From Ashinkailepas kermadecensis (taxonomy: Eukaryota > Arthropoda > Thecostraca > Neolepadidae), in assembly GCA_034440615.1 (NCBI GenBank), contig JAOTOM010005048.1, positions 284,001 to 348,000 on the forward strand: a stretch of 64,000 nucleotides of DNA, in the 5' to 3' direction. This document shows, one piece after another, positions 50,514-63,100 of the stretch; the first letter of the stretch is position 1; each line of letters starts with the position of its first letter. Below the pieces are notes generated by a model. It was given only the letters and a program-made list of their open reading frames with translations. It was not told the DNA's origin and ran no database searches. The translations under genes were made by a program, and so were the position numbers.

Positions 50514-51634
50514 TACATGTCTTTACTTAAGCCTTTTCCTCTTACAATCTTGGTACCATGCGTTCAGCATGAAGGCAATTTTATTTATATATTTATTTAT
50601 TTCACGATACATACCCTCCACGTACGGTGGCTATTATGAACAGTCTGGGTATAACTCACAGGTATTTACAAAGAGAGAATATATTTGGGGTCAATAGTGG
50701 AAGCAGACGTGCAGCAAACATTCATACACCAACATAATACAATACCAATGGAAAAGCACTCCTGAAAATGCATGCAATTATCCACCAATATCAGCGACTT
50801 GAATGCTGATGCGAAGGCGTTTTCTCACGTGTGTGTAGCGATCGCTGATGATGTGTGTTCGTGGCCAGTTCCATGAAGATATGGAGCGAGATCTAAAACG
50901 GCGCTCGGTATGTATGTACAAGCCTGTATGCGTTGCTTATGCAGTGCACACGTTGGTAATTCAAGTGCGCCGGTGTCCGGTCACAAGGATATCTGGTGCC
51001 ACCGACATCTTCATCCCAGCACGATTATTACACGCACCAGCAGCGGTCAGGAGCCCGCTCCAACATTGAGACTTACATGGATCATCTGCAGCATTCGTCA
51101 GCCAAGGTAGGCATTGTTATGACAGATACCTAACCAAACATATACCAAACCATGGGTGTTTTTTTTTGGGGGGGGAGGGGGAGGGGAGACGTGGAGGAAA
51201 CAGGGAGGTCCAATTCGATTGGGGGCCATGGGCCACCATGGGACCCTATGGGATGCACCCCATAGGGTTTCAACGTAAAGGTCGAAATCATTGGGATAAG
51301 GATAAGGCCCCTCAAAAGCGACAACCTTGCACCAAACAAATAAAGATCATTTAGAGCCTCTGAATTGGAACATGACTCCTTAGGAACAGTTGCCATTTCG
51401 CCATACGCACACACACAGAATCAGCGGAACATTCAGGTTTTTTCGGAGGGGCACCAGGTCATATTGGAAGCAATTTTTTTTACAGTGAACTCCATCTTTA
51501 ATGTTAAATTTCGCCGTTTAAGAAGGAGGGACAGAGCCCCATGGGTTGCCCTATCCCTGTATACACATTGAAACAGACATGAATAGGTATCTATGCATAA
51601 ACCACTACTCGAGTTTGATTGAGTCTTCACGTGA
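50514..51634. other. No gene recognised; (TTTA)n and a hairpin
   Basis: 50,579-50,603 is a short TTTA-type repeat. 51,243-51,268 is a hairpin with 10-bp arms ACCCTATGGG/CCCATAGGGT and a 6-base loop. G-runs lie at about 51,168-51,186. Confidence 0.5.
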
Positions 51635-52000
51635 GTGAGTGGGTGGGTGAGTGACAGGTAGTGAATTAGAGGGATGCCCATTGGGCAAGCCTGCAAGCGA
51701 GTGATGGTGTGAGTGGGTGAGTGACAGGTAGTGAATTAGAGGGATGCCCATTGGGCAAGCCTGCAAGCGAGGGATGGTGTGAGTGGGTGAGTGACAGGTA
51801 GTGAATTAGAGGGATGCCCATTGGGCAAGCCTGCAAGCGAGGGATGGTGTGAGTGGGTGAGTGACAGGTAGTGAATTAGAGGGATGCCCATTGGGCAAGC
51901 CTGCAAGCGAGGGATGGTGTGAGTGGGTGAGTGACAGGTAGTGAATTAGAGGGATGCCCATTGGGCAAGCCTGCAAGCGAGTGATGGTGTGAGTGGGTGA
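51635..52000. repeat. 70-bp tandem repeat, five copies
   Basis: GTGACAGGTAGTGAATTAGA begins at 51,651, 51,721, 51,791, 51,861 and 51,931. Each copy continues with GGGATGCCCATTGGGCAAGC and GTGAGTGGGTGA. Copies are nearly identical. The inner ATGCCCATTGGGCAAG is partly self-complementary. Confidence 0.95.
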
Positions 52001-52986
52001 GCAGCGTATGGGAAGCGAGCATGGGGCAAGTGCATGGGGTCGGCGTATGGGAAGTGAGCTGAATGTAGCACGGGTCTCGTTTTGCATACTTTTGAAGGGC
52101 ACTGAGGGACTCGAATAACATGTTAACTGGGGGGGGGTGGCCACTCCAGTGTCAGGGAAGTTCCTTCTTTTTGTCTGTGAGAGCATTGAACGAACAAAAT
52201 TGTTCATTTTCATGCATGGTTCGGGGTACTTTCCTCCCCAGTAAAATATTACTAAGTGGATTGAGCGGGTAGTTGTTGCAATTATTCGTTTGGAACTTGT
52301 CGGAATGAAACTGGAGGGAAATATTAACTCACCAAGAGGTTGCGGATTTCCTCGCGGGGCATGGCAAGATTGCATACCTCGCTCAGTGCGGAGTGGGGGT
52401 GGGGGTCAATTCGACCTCCATTAACTTGCATGCTGAATGAAACAGATACAAGTAATCAGCGCCATAATATAATCTCTTCCTCAAACTCAAACACTGTCTT
52501 CGGTGCATATGCCTCATCTCCCTTACCGACCACCATCCAGGTCAAGTTCGACGGCACAAGTTTCGAGCACCGCCGGCCGCTAGGTCGTCGCGCGCCCTTA
52601 GTGCGCAAGCCTGAAGTACATTTTTGATCATCTGCAAGACACCTAGTAGGATATCAGCTTAAAATTTGGCATACATACAAAACACTGTACCTCATCACAT
52701 GTATTCAAATGTACATAAAGCTCCATGTTGGGAAAGTACATGGCAATATCTCTCAAAATTAAAATTTTGGGTTTGAACTCGCCCATAATGTTATTTCAGA
52801 TAACAACACGATGTAACTATAATTGTAGTTCCGATCCAGGGGTGTCGTTTTGTATACTTTTAGTGGGGCATGCGCACCCAATGTTCAATTTTGCCCCTCC
52901 AATAGTGAATTTGCCCCCCCAATATCAAATGAAAATTGGTATGCAGAAATAAGCATACAACTGCGGGCTGCGATCGGAGCGGCAGC
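52001..52986. other. No gene recognised; short dispersed-repeat ends
   Basis: 52,080-52,105 (GTTTTGCATACTTTTGAAGGG) and 52,842-52,870 (GTTTTGTATACTTTTAGTGGG) resemble the left part of family Z (6,258-6,288). The second continues with GCCCCTCCAATAGTGAATTT, also like family Z. Confidence 0.45.
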
Positions 52987-53034
52987 GCCGATGGTCCCGC
53001 CGATGGTCCCGTCGATGGCCCAGCCGATGGTCCT
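52987..53034. repeat. 12-bp tandem repeat GCCGATGGTCCC, four copies
   Basis: Copies start at 52,987, 52,999, 53,011 and 53,023 with few changes, in a locally GC-rich stretch. Confidence 0.85.
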
Positions 53035-54473
53035 GCAACTAGTGACGTCCGCCCGTCCACACAGATGACCCGTCACTCAAGACGGCTTTCAGGCGACTGG
53101 CCGCCACCGTTAACGTCGCCACTATGTCATATAGTGTGGCCAGCGTACTGGTGTCCAGGGACACAGCACATCCGCAGGAGCAGCTGGAACGGCTTCTGGT
53201 CTCCGAGCTGCTGGCGGAGAAATAGGGCTTCCAGGAGGGCCGCTCTCGATTGCGCCAACCTGTGCCCTATGACGTCAATAAGGGCCACGGAACTGGGCGT
53301 CTGGGTCGTGATAATATATAACCTGCGTGGTGACCGACACAGAAAGGCCCGCCACCAGCAGGTTGAACTTGGTGCCGTCTTCTTGGATTCCAGCCACCAG
53401 AAACGCACAGTCCATCTGCGTCGGCTAGAGGTCTGTGTTCTCCGGAGAAAGGAGACAACTGTGATAACTTGAACGCGGTCACCTGCCGGCTTGCAGATGC
53501 AGGGGCCAGGGGCAGATACAGGGAGAGGGAAATGGGGGCATGTGCTTCCCTCCCATGGAAGGTGTCCACGCCTCTTCGGTGTGCTCCAATGCACCCCCCC
53601 CCCCCCCATTAATTGTTGAGCAAGAGGCTCCCCTCGGAAGGAAAAGCTCTCCAGGCATCAGCGGGTCCAGAAATTGTCCTGCGGGGAACTTGGTCTCTGG
53701 AGGGGCGCCTCTTGATCACAAATGTGAGGGATGGGGGTGGGGTGGGAAGGGAGCACTCGGACCTTCCCACAGACCTTAACCTTCCAAGGTGTGTCTCTGG
53801 CTGAAAAATTTCGAGGGAGTTCCCCAAACACACTGAAGGGGGTTTTCTCCTTCTAAGGAGCGCCTCTGGCTGAAAGATTCGATAGTTGGCTAGTGATCAT
53901 AAATATTCCATTGAGTACGCGTAATCAGAAGAGAAACTGTTGGCGTATGACGAGCGAGTGTTATTCGTTTCAAGTCTTTAAAAGCGGATATCTACATCAT
54001 GTGGGTAGTGATACGCTACGTTTTTGTCAATTGCGATACACAGCATGAACTGAATGCTATGATCCGTACATGCTTTCGTTTTTCGCACCGTTCCCCCAGC
54101 CATCATCTCACACAAGTATTCGATGCAAGACTGGACATACAAAGTTGAAAGTAGACTCGCTTGGGCTTCGCCCTCCCTCAATCATATAAGGTGCTTTCAG
54201 GGACGCTCCACAAGCGAGAGCGAGTGTCATTGTTTGTTGGTCGATAAGGAACGGAAGCGGACATACCGACTGAGGCGCCTCTGGCTAAGACCTCTGGAAC
54301 TACAATATGGGGGCTGAAACGAGTGAATGAGCATGCATAATAATTCGACGTACACAGTATATGGACGTGTTCCGTGTTCATTTTCTGAAGTGGGCATGTC
54401 CTCCATCTTATAATATACTTTCGGTGCACCTGGGTTTAAAAAAACGACGCGCAATTTTCAAGGTGAAGCCCTA
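53035..54473. other. Coding-like composition at 53,060-53,480 but no recognised gene
   Basis: 53,060-53,480 has higher GC and few stops in several frames. A minus-strand 160-codon frame (53,127-53,609) contains LIDVIGHRLAQSRAALLEALF, which looks helical and could be a degraded exon. I recognise no family, and another frame is equally protein-like nearby, so I do not call a gene. A C-run lies at 53,592-53,607. Confidence 0.35.
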
Positions 54474-54481
54474 CCCAGCAC

Positions 54482-54686
54482 TAGAGGCACAACCAGGGGG
54501 GGGGGGGGTTCGCCCCTCCACTTGGAAAACAAAAATATATTAGATCAAACAGGACATTTTGAGATTTTCACCACGCAAAACTAGAAATTTTTAGCGTGCT
54601 TCGCGCGCCGAAAGCGATCCTGTTTCATGACATTGTATTGGGTCCGCTTCCTCCCCCTCCTTAAGAAAAACCTGGCTGCGTCTCTG
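54482..54686. mobile_element. Short hAT-like non-autonomous element, copy 2
   Basis: Same order of motifs as 18,461-18,664: TAGAGGCACAACCAGG start, G-run, TAGATCAAACAGGACATTTT, TTTTCACCACGCAAAACTAG, GCGCGCCGAAAGCG, CCTTAAGAAAAACCTGGCTG and CTCTG end. Flanking 8-mers CCCAGCAC (54,474-54,481) and TCTAGCAC (54,687-54,694) match at six of eight positions, consistent with an eroded 8-bp target duplication. Confidence 0.65.
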
Positions 54687-54694
54687 TCTAGCAC

Positions 54695-57600
54695 CGCCCG
54701 CCAGTATTAAGCCAGTGGCGCACGTCTTCATACGGGTGCACTATTATTTGCAGAGTGATTGCGCTTGAACGCATTGCCCAAGAACGGCACCGAATTGAGT
54801 ATTGGTCTTAAACGAATTGGTCCGTCCTGAGTATTCAGCACAGCCGAATCCACGGAAAAAAACAGAACGTCTACACAGAAACTAAGCTACAAACTATGGA
54901 CTTTTCACACTTTCCGCCGACGCATGATATCCAGTGGGGGATCCAGATGTGTGGGGTGTTTTATAATGCTAAGAATACTATTGTATTTATTCTTCTATTT
55001 TCTCCCCTAATTGCCACAACTCTATTGGGTTTGATCCCTCACGTTTATTAGGGCTTACGCAGGGCTTGATCGCCGAGGCCATTTTGCGCCCGGAGAGCAA
55101 GTTTTAAAAGGGCAGTGAGATCGAATCTCCGTGTATATCAATCATTAGGAGCAATGCCTCGAGTGTTTATGCAGCCATGTTCCTTCAAGCATGTATGCGG
55201 AACTGAAGCGATTTTGGACGGGACATATTCAACAATTTGCACACAAAAAGAAACAAAAAGCTTCATCTCCCTCTGGTCCTGAAATTCAGACACCGGGATA
55301 CAGACCAAACAGGACCCATTCGACAGTGCCGGCTGCGGTTCGAAATACGTGGTTAGCCGCCCGGTCGCAGGATTGTCACGAGAAGCGCATCATTTGAAGA
55401 AAAAAGAAACATCGTGATCAATGTTGGCATGTCTCAAAGTGAAAAAAGCAGATCGAGGAGTGAGTGGGAAAATAAGGACTTAAAATGCTGCAATACACGG
55501 AAAATCCCTGGTGAAAATTGTCCACGAACGGGAAATCTCCGCGAACCTCTTTCTTTGAACAAAGATTAAAAGCACTTCCTGAAGAAAATCGGGACACAAA
55601 TTGTCCAAAAATCAACATTCGAAGAGCACATCTGACTCAGTGAATAATTAAACCCTGAAACGCTGCAACAGCGAAGTATTACGATTGGAAATAATCGCCG
55701 GTCGGGCCGTCCCGGGCTGCTCAGGTGAACTTGCGTCCATTTGCATACACGGGACTAGCTTGCTCAGACTTCGCCCTCGTTCGAAGTGATTGTGTATTTC
55801 AGCATGTGTCAAAAGTGGGGAAAACCAGGTCAGATCAAGGACATGTGAGTCAACCAAACCCATGTGCAGTAAAAACTGTCACTGCGCTATGAAGCACATC
55901 ATAGATTGACGACAAAATGAGCGAAATCGACTGGATCATGTCAAACTATGTATGAACCCATGATCAAATCTAGGGCGTCGTTAATTGTTAGCTCGAAACG
56001 AGTGCATTTTTGTTCCTTGATATCCTGAAAATGCTGCTTTAGGTACCAAAATAACGTCCTTGAGACTACCATGTTGTTTCAAAATATTTTCACGTGATGT
56101 TAGTATTGGTCAAAAATGTCCTTGTGACCTATTGGTGACATCTGCTGGGTAACGATCGGGATGAGCAATTTTCACTGCATGAAGGTTTGACGAGCTGCAT
56201 TTTTGTCATTCATCATGGTAGTCTTCGCCAGACATGTACTTGCGATCTGATGGTCATCTCCTGGGTTACAGCCTGGGCCACAATATTCCACTGCACTTGA
56301 TATCTTGGTGAGTCTGCTGCAATGGTTGCGTGCTTAAGTACATGCAGGAACTTCAGCGGGGTTGATGACCCTGCCAGTACTTCCAACTTCCTCCGTCGTC
56401 GCACCAATGCAGGCCAAGACAAAGCACACCGGGACAAAACACAACATTCGTGGACACATCTGCCTCTAGCTAGACACGTTCGACTCGGCAACTCCATCCA
56501 CCCAAAGCCCACATGCACAACGCAGCTACAGCATCTCACACTGACCGCCATAGATAGCAATTGTACACGGCTACACGGAGACATTTTTACACCCCTATAG
56601 TTCATGTGAACGCTTAAGCGTTACACTACATCCGGCATCAGTATTGGCTTCGAAGATTACGATCCTACAACTCAGTATAAGTGTGTACAACCAGAACGGT
56701 ATGGAAGTTCAGCACCGTTTTCCGCGGAAAAGGCACGTCTTTACGATCCCGCCGGCCGCTCTGGTGTGCTGCACTTCCGCCTTGGAGGCCGGCAATTTGC
56801 CATTCACGTGATCGGAACACGAGCCACAGAAGATGCTATCCGTAGCTGCAAAACTCCTCTAATCCAGTGGTGCGGCCAGATCGGCCAGGGGCCGACCAAA
56901 AAGTCATGCAATGGAGACCGCTTTCAGCGCTCCAAGCGTGCCCAGAATTAATGGTTTTATGTGCCGAAAATCTAAAAAATGTCTTGCTTGATCTAGTGTA
57001 TTATTGCTTGCTAAATGGAGCGGGCACATTTGGCTGCGCCTCCGCTCCAATCCTTTGATATTGGAGCAACCCTGTTTGCACGAGTGTCGGTATGAATCGG
57101 AGTCGGGCGTTACCCAGCTTGACAGAAATTATCAGGCGAATACACAAGAATAAAGTGGCGAAGCCGAATTTGGAAACAGCGACATTGGCTCCCGGGGGAG
57201 GTACGCCTCTCAAAGACATCACCTTCTGCTGCGAATCGAGGCATGACCTTGGTTGAAACAAGTATTGTTGCAGGCGTTGCAGCTGCGAATCAACTTACGG
57301 CTGTAGCACCAAAGTTCTCTAAATAACCTTGTTTAATTTCCACTTTGGAACACCTATTCTTTCTACAATGCCAACGTTGAACTTTGCACCGGCAGCAGAG
57401 TTAGTTTTGGCAGGCGATAGAGCGAGCTATTCGCCTGCGACACTTATTCGGCTGACGCCATCTGCTTAAAAAAAATCAATGCAGCCGGTTCATTATCCCC
57501 CGGGGAAAAGCAAGGACAATGTGTTTCTCAGTTAATCGGAGAGGCATATGAAACCCGGAGAACATCAGGGAGACCAATTTCTATGGGAGCGTCGGCTTGT

Positions 57601-57724
57601 AAGACTGGCATTGCTCACCGCTGTGTCCACCAATATCCGACGGTCAGTGAAGTTTAAAATTGCACTGCTTATCATCGGCACTGGAAAACCTCGCCATATG
57701 CGCAGCCCAGGGACTCCAGGTCGG
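54695..57724. other. No gene recognised
   Basis: Three kilobases of mixed DNA without clear repeats. The longest open frame is 130 codons on the minus strand (56,213-56,605), Cys/Arg-rich without a recognised domain. Short exons of split genes could be missed by eye. Confidence 0.4.
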
Positions 57725-57890
57725 GTGTCGCGGTAGCTCAGTCGACAGGGCGCTGGACTCCTGACTGCAAGATCGTCGGTTCTAACTTCACAACCGGCGG
57801 GATTACCGAGTCCAACCTTGACCAATCGGAGTGAAAGGTTGGCGACAATATGTCGCCTCGCGGCTGAATGCGTCGTAAAAGAATCCAAGG
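57725..57890 (+). mobile_element. tRNA-derived SINE, copy B
   Basis: The head has the A-box region TAGCTCAGTCGACAGGGCG and B-box-like GGTTCTAACTTC. The loop CTCCTGA would place CCT in the anticodon position (tRNA-Arg-like). The body has GACCAATCGG, GAAAGGTTGGCGACAATATG, GCGGCTGAATGCGTCG and TAAAAG. A target duplication is not clear (ACTCCAGGTC upstream against AATCCAAGGTC downstream is only suggestive). It is not a functional tRNA: the two acceptor sides do not pair. Confidence 0.75.
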
Positions 57891-59434
57891 TCCAGGAGCT
57901 CAAGGCCATCGCATGAAAGTGAGATACTCGCAAACGAATACACAGCGTGTTAGCAGTCAATTTACATTGGTATTTATATTTGCTGAATTCTCCACATGGC
58001 CGCACGATCCAGTGTACAATGCACGCGATCCAACATACACTCAGTGCCTCATACATATTACATACACGATACACAAACCTCTAACATTTTACATGTCCAT
58101 CCGGGTAGCATGGCGGTCTCATTCTTGGTAAACAACGCTATCATCATCTAATACCCATAGAGCAGCTTTTAATGCATACATGTACGCTACTCCAACCGCA
58201 GCAGATGCTGCAGCCACCCTGCACGGCAAAACCTTCAAATGACGTCACCTAAATTTGATAATTAATATGCCTACATGTGTCCTGTGTAGGTGCAGGCTGA
58301 ATGCTAGTGAACCTTGTATGCTGCCCCGACACAGGAGCGCGCCGAGAGCAACGATTTAATAACAGGAGGTGGGTCGGTACCAATTGTAAATATTTTAGGG
58401 CTTCAGTGAAGAGTTCAGTCACTCTATAGAGCCCAGAGGCGAACCAGTATTGCGAAATTGATTCTCCTTCGGATACACGTTGGGCTGAACACGCTGCAAA
58501 TTGCAAAGAAGTTGAAATGATCTGGCATAATTCAGTACAAATTTATAAGCACACTTGCTGACGATGTTTTGATGATATTTCCGGCGTAATCATGTATAAA
58601 TTGAAACTAATAAACATGCCCGCACATGCGTGCCATCCTGTCACATTGTATGGAAGTTATTTCATTTCTTAAAACTCGTCCATGGGAGGCCACAGTAAGC
58701 TTCTATAACCATCCTCGCTTTTCCTCGATATGTGGTTTGTTGCTTTAGGGAATACTGACTACTGCAGTATTTTGCACTCATAATAAATTTATATCGTACT
58801 TAGTGGCGTGACTTTGTCGGTAGACATATTAAGTCTAGTAAAGAGGCTGCAAACAACTTATGTACTCGTATAGTTGATCACAAATGAACGCCTCCAGGGT
58901 AATTGACAGCACGGTTAGAGGAGTCAGTTCTTTTTGGAAAACTTCTTCTTCTTGAGACATATTGTGTTCACTACCAAGACAGAGATGAGAGACCCCAGGG
59001 ACCAACAGGTAGCACGCATGCCGTTGTCCACTTTCTTGGGAATACTCGGACAACTCTCTTTAGCTTCCTGGACTGCTGCTGACTACCACTTTCTATCCCC
59101 TCTGGTAGCGACACCCGCCTGCGAATCTCCATTCAAGCCACCGGGTCCGGAGGCGAACAGTTTCAGAGCAGAGTCGGAACAGTGTTATGTGCCGGTCTGT
59201 CCGCGCACTCCCAACATCGGCACGTTTGGTGGCCAGATCAAGTCCGTTGGACTTCGGCCTATAGTTCCCAGAACACCGGACACCTTCAACGATGATAGTT
59301 ACGGGTGTAATGGCGCTTCCCAGACATCACTTCGTCACATCACTCGGACATCGGCCACAGCCGCCGAAAGCGCGAAGCGAGCACTAGCCATGAGCTGGTC
59401 TGTTCAACGCTACTGCGAAAAAAGCGCACGCCCA
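57891..59434. other. No gene recognised; probable 3' region of the minus-strand gene
   Basis: The stretch just left of 59,435 should hold the 3' UTR of the minus-strand gene; I did not find a convincing polyadenylation signal. A 191-codon plus-strand frame (58,934-59,509) overlaps the C-terminal coding region in antisense and has no recognised domain. Confidence 0.4.
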
Positions 59435-60145
59435 TCACAGCCGCACAGACTTGCGTTTGTTCAGGACGGTGCGGCGCGCGCGCACCACGGAGGAGCGGCG
59501 CGCACGTGACACGGGCGACTCGCGGGCGCTGGCGGCCTCACTCATCTCAGCCAGCATCTCGTCGGACACCAGCACCACGGTGCGGGTCGGCTGCGACTCG
59601 TCACGGTGAGGCGTACGCACCAGGCGGCACCGTCGCGACTCTGCGCTGCGACGCGCTGCGGTCGACTGGTTGGCTTTGGGACGCGTCCGACGCCGCAGTT
59701 GGGGCGAGGACTCCGGCGCCCCCATGGCCCCGCCCTCGGCATCCGGCAGCTGGCTGCCGCCAGCCGACGCCGGTGACGGCCGGTGCTTCCGGCCGACTCG
59801 ACTCTTCTTCGGCCGGCCGTCTGGTCTGGCTTCCACGGATGGCTCGCCGCCACCTGCGGCATTCTTGCGCCGTTTTCGTGCTGAAACGGGGAGTGGCTTC
59901 TCAACCTCCGCTGAGCTAGTTCGAGTATGTGAACTCTTACTTGCTGAAGATGAGCGCTGTTCCTCAGACTCCACCGAGCTACCTCGTGCCCCTAAGTCAT
60001 TCACCAGCGTAGTGTCTAGCTCCTTTGGCTCCGTGGAAGCCGCCCGTGTTCGTGAGCTCTTTCCCACCGATTTTTGGACCGACTTCCCAGATTCCATTGA
60101 CTTAGTTGGAGTTCGTACACTCTTCCTTACTGCAGACGGGTGGTG
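59435..60145 (-). CDS. C-terminal part of the repeat-rich nuclear-type protein, after a frameshift
   Basis: This minus-strand frame continues the repeat pattern of the upstream 1,298-codon frame but is shifted by one base. The crossover lies near 60,140, where RKSVRTPTKS reads on in the new frame while the old frame runs to a stop at 60,102. No GT-AG intron fits in the few bases available. Either the assembly has an extra base, the allele is mutated, or a programmed shift occurs; an assembly or allele error is the simplest. From Met at 60,097 the frame has 220 residues: four more repeat modules, a basic ARKRRKN stretch, GRPKKSRVGRKHRP (an AT-hook-like basic motif) and a highly basic end, SRARRSSVVRARRTVLNKRK. 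The C-terminus suggests DNA or chromatin contact, which is inference. Confidence 0.7.
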   Translation of the reverse strand, partial: HHPSAVRKSVRTPTKSMESGKSVQKSVGKSSRTRAASTEPKELDTTLVNDLGARGSSVESEEQRSSSASKSSHTRTSSAEVEKPLPVSARKRRKNAAGGGEPSVEARPDGRPKKSRVGRKHRPSPASAGGSQLPDAEGGAMGAPESSPQLRRRTRPKANQSTAARRSAESRRCRLVRTPHRDESQPTRTVVLVSDEMLAEMSEAASARESPVSRARRSSVVRARRTVLNKRKSVRL

Positions 60146-63100
60146 GTTTCTCGGATTCCACCGAGCCAGCTCGAGCTCGTGAGCTTTTCTTCTCTGAAAA
60201 TGTATGCAGTCCCTCAGGTTCTACCGAGCCAACTCGTGTCCGTGAGCTCTTCCTCACTGGAGATGAGTGTGCTTCTCCAGACTCCACCGAGCTCGCTCGT
60301 GTTCTTGAGCTCGCCTTCACCAACGTCGTGTCCAGGAACTCTGTCTCAGTGGAAGCAGCCTGTGTCCGCGAGCTCCTGCTCCCATACTTTTGGCTCGATT
60401 TCTCCGATTCAACCGAGATAGCTCGTGTCCGTGAGTTTTTCATCACTGGCTCCTCAGAATCCACCGAGCTGGTTCGAGTCCGTGAACTCTTCCTCACTGG
60501 TTCCTCAGAATCCACTGAGCCAGCTCGTGTCCGTAAGTTCTTTTTAACTGAAGATTGGTGTGGTTCCTCAGACTCAATCGAGCTAGCTCGTGTCCTTGAG
60601 CTCGCCTTAACCAACGTCGTATCTAGCTCCTCCAGCTCAGTGGAATCTACTCGTGTCCGCGAGCCCGGTCTACCCGATTTCTGAATCGATTTCTCTGATT
60701 CAACTGAGTTAGCTCGCATCCGTGAGCTCTTCCTCATCGAAGTTGGGTGTGGCTCATCAGACTCCACCGAGCTCGCTCGTGTCCGTGAGCTCTTTCTCAC
60801 TGAAGATGGGTGTGGTTCCTCAGACTCCACTGAGCTCGCTCGTGTCCTTGAGCCAGCCTTCGCCAACGTCGCGTCCAGCTCCTCCGGCTCAGTGGAAGCA
60901 GCTCGTGTCTGCAAGCCCCTTCTCCGCGATTTCTGAACCGATTTCTCCGATTCAACTGAGCTAGTTCGCGTCCGTGAGCTCTTCCTCACTGGAGTTAGGT
61001 GTGATTCTTCAGACTCCACCGAGCTCGCTCGTGTCCGTGAGCTCTTCCTCAAAAGCATCGTGTCCAGTCCAGCCCCTGGCCCAGGGGTAACCACCTGCGT
61101 TTGTGAGCTCTTCCTTGCCAGAGTCGGGCTTGAGTCCTCCGACTCCACCGAGCTAGCCCGCGTGCGTGGCCTCTTCTTCGCTGGGGGATGGTCTGGCTGC
61201 AGCGGCAATGCGGTTCCAGCCCGCACGCCACTACTCTCGTCGTGCTCAGTCAGCTCAGCTTGTGTCCCACCGACGTGCTCCAGCACTGGAGACAGCTGTG
61301 GCGCCGCCGATGCGAGTAAACTCAGTCTGGAGCGCTGCGTGCCCGGCGAAGAAAGCGCCATGTGACGGACGGTGCGCCGCACGATGGCAGGAGACTCCGG
61401 CAGCGGCACCTCACGAGACGAGCTGGCGTTCTCGGTAACATCGTCATTCGACACATGTCGTCCCACTGATGGCTGGACGACGCCTTCAGGTGCCGGTGCA
61501 GGCCGTGGCGGTTCGACTTGTATGACTAGTGCTGTTCCTTCGCCCTTTGGAATAATGTCTATTCGCTGTGTTGCAGGGGGATTTTCCCTCTCCGGGGAAG
61601 CGCTTGAGGATTCCGTTGACGACGCCTCCTTGGTCTCCGGAACAGCGTGTGTCTCCTCCGTCGCAAGCTCCCCCATTTCAGGAGAAATGTCGGCCAGTAC
61701 TGATGGCTTTGCTAGCTTGGTCACTGGAACGGCGTCGACTTGCTTCAGTGACACGGGTTCCTCTGTCTCCAGAGATGCCGCGGTCAGTTCCGATGACATA
61801 TACTTTTTCATCGCATGAACAGCGTCTGTCTTCTCCGGTGGCGTGGCCTCCATGGCTGGGGAAGTGCTCACCTCTGTTATTTTCAATGGTAGTCTACCCT
61901 GGGTTCTTGTGACAGCGCCCGTCTGCTCAGGTGATGTAGGCTCCTTGGTGTCCGGAAGAACTTCAATTTTCCCCGGTGCTCTGGGTCTCTCCGGAGAAGC
62001 GCTTACCAATTCCGATGGTGTAGGTCTCTTAGTCTCTGGAACAGTGTCCGTCTTCTCCGATGACTCGGGACCCCCCGGAGAAGCGCCTGCTCGCTTCAAT
62101 GTCTTCCTCTTGATGTCTGGAGCGGTGTTAGCCATCTGTGGTGACAGGGACTGCTCCATTTGCGAAGATACGTCTATCTGTTCCCATTGTGTTGGCTCCG
62201 CCGTTTTCAAAGTCGTGTCTGTATGCGTTGCCAACTCGACCTGCCGCGACAGTGCACGTGGCGACCGTTTCGGGCTCTGCGCACGCTTATCGTGCGGACC
62301 CGACAGCTCGGTCGGATTCACCGCAGCACTGAGCCGCTCTGGCGACACAGTCTTCTGCCTCAGCCTACCCGCTGACCGGCGCTGGGCGACGTCTTCGACC
62401 GGACGACCAGGAGACGGCTCGGCTGTCTCGGCCATGACCTCGGCATCCCCCAACGATACTGTCTCTACTGTGGGGATTGCCGACGAGTGGCGCTCGGCAG
62501 CATGCGTCGACTCTTTCGATGTGGATATGTCGACACCCTCCGCGGCCGGCTTGCGCACGTTCTCCGTGATTGTTCCTGTTCTTTCTGTGGTGACGGTTTC
62601 TATTGAAGTCTTGTTCGATCTCTCTACCGCGACCGAAGTCGACGATTCGGTGGCGATCAACTCTGTCGTTGTCCTGCTGGAGACACATCCGGTCCCAGCC
62701 GGCGCCGCGCGGGATGTACGCAGGGCGCGGCGAGGCGTCAGCAGCGGAGAGTCTACTGGCGACGATCCCAGCCGTGAAGGCGTACTGTTTCGCAGGAGTA
62801 GCGACGACCGCGTGACGCGCGCTGGTGACGCCTGTGGAGTGGTCGAAGCCGACAGGCGTGTGGTAGGGCGTCGTGAGGGAGATGGAAACGAGGGGCGCGG
62901 GGTGACGAGCTCGGAGGGCCGCTCGGCCTCTTCGTCGCTGTCGTCAAGCCAAAGCACAATCGAACGGTCTGCTGTATTCCAAGGGACCGACTCCGTGCTG
63001 CCAATGGTAGCGTGCGACGTCGGTTTGCTGATAATCGCTGATGATATTTCCATGGTGCTATCGGACGTCCACACGTCATGTCCTGTCAGTGGGGGATCAT

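Noticed and set aside
53127..53609. Possible degraded receptor-like or other exon on the minus strand
   Set aside because: Coding-like composition and a helical-looking stretch exist, but different frames compete, a stop interrupts, and no family motif is recognisable.
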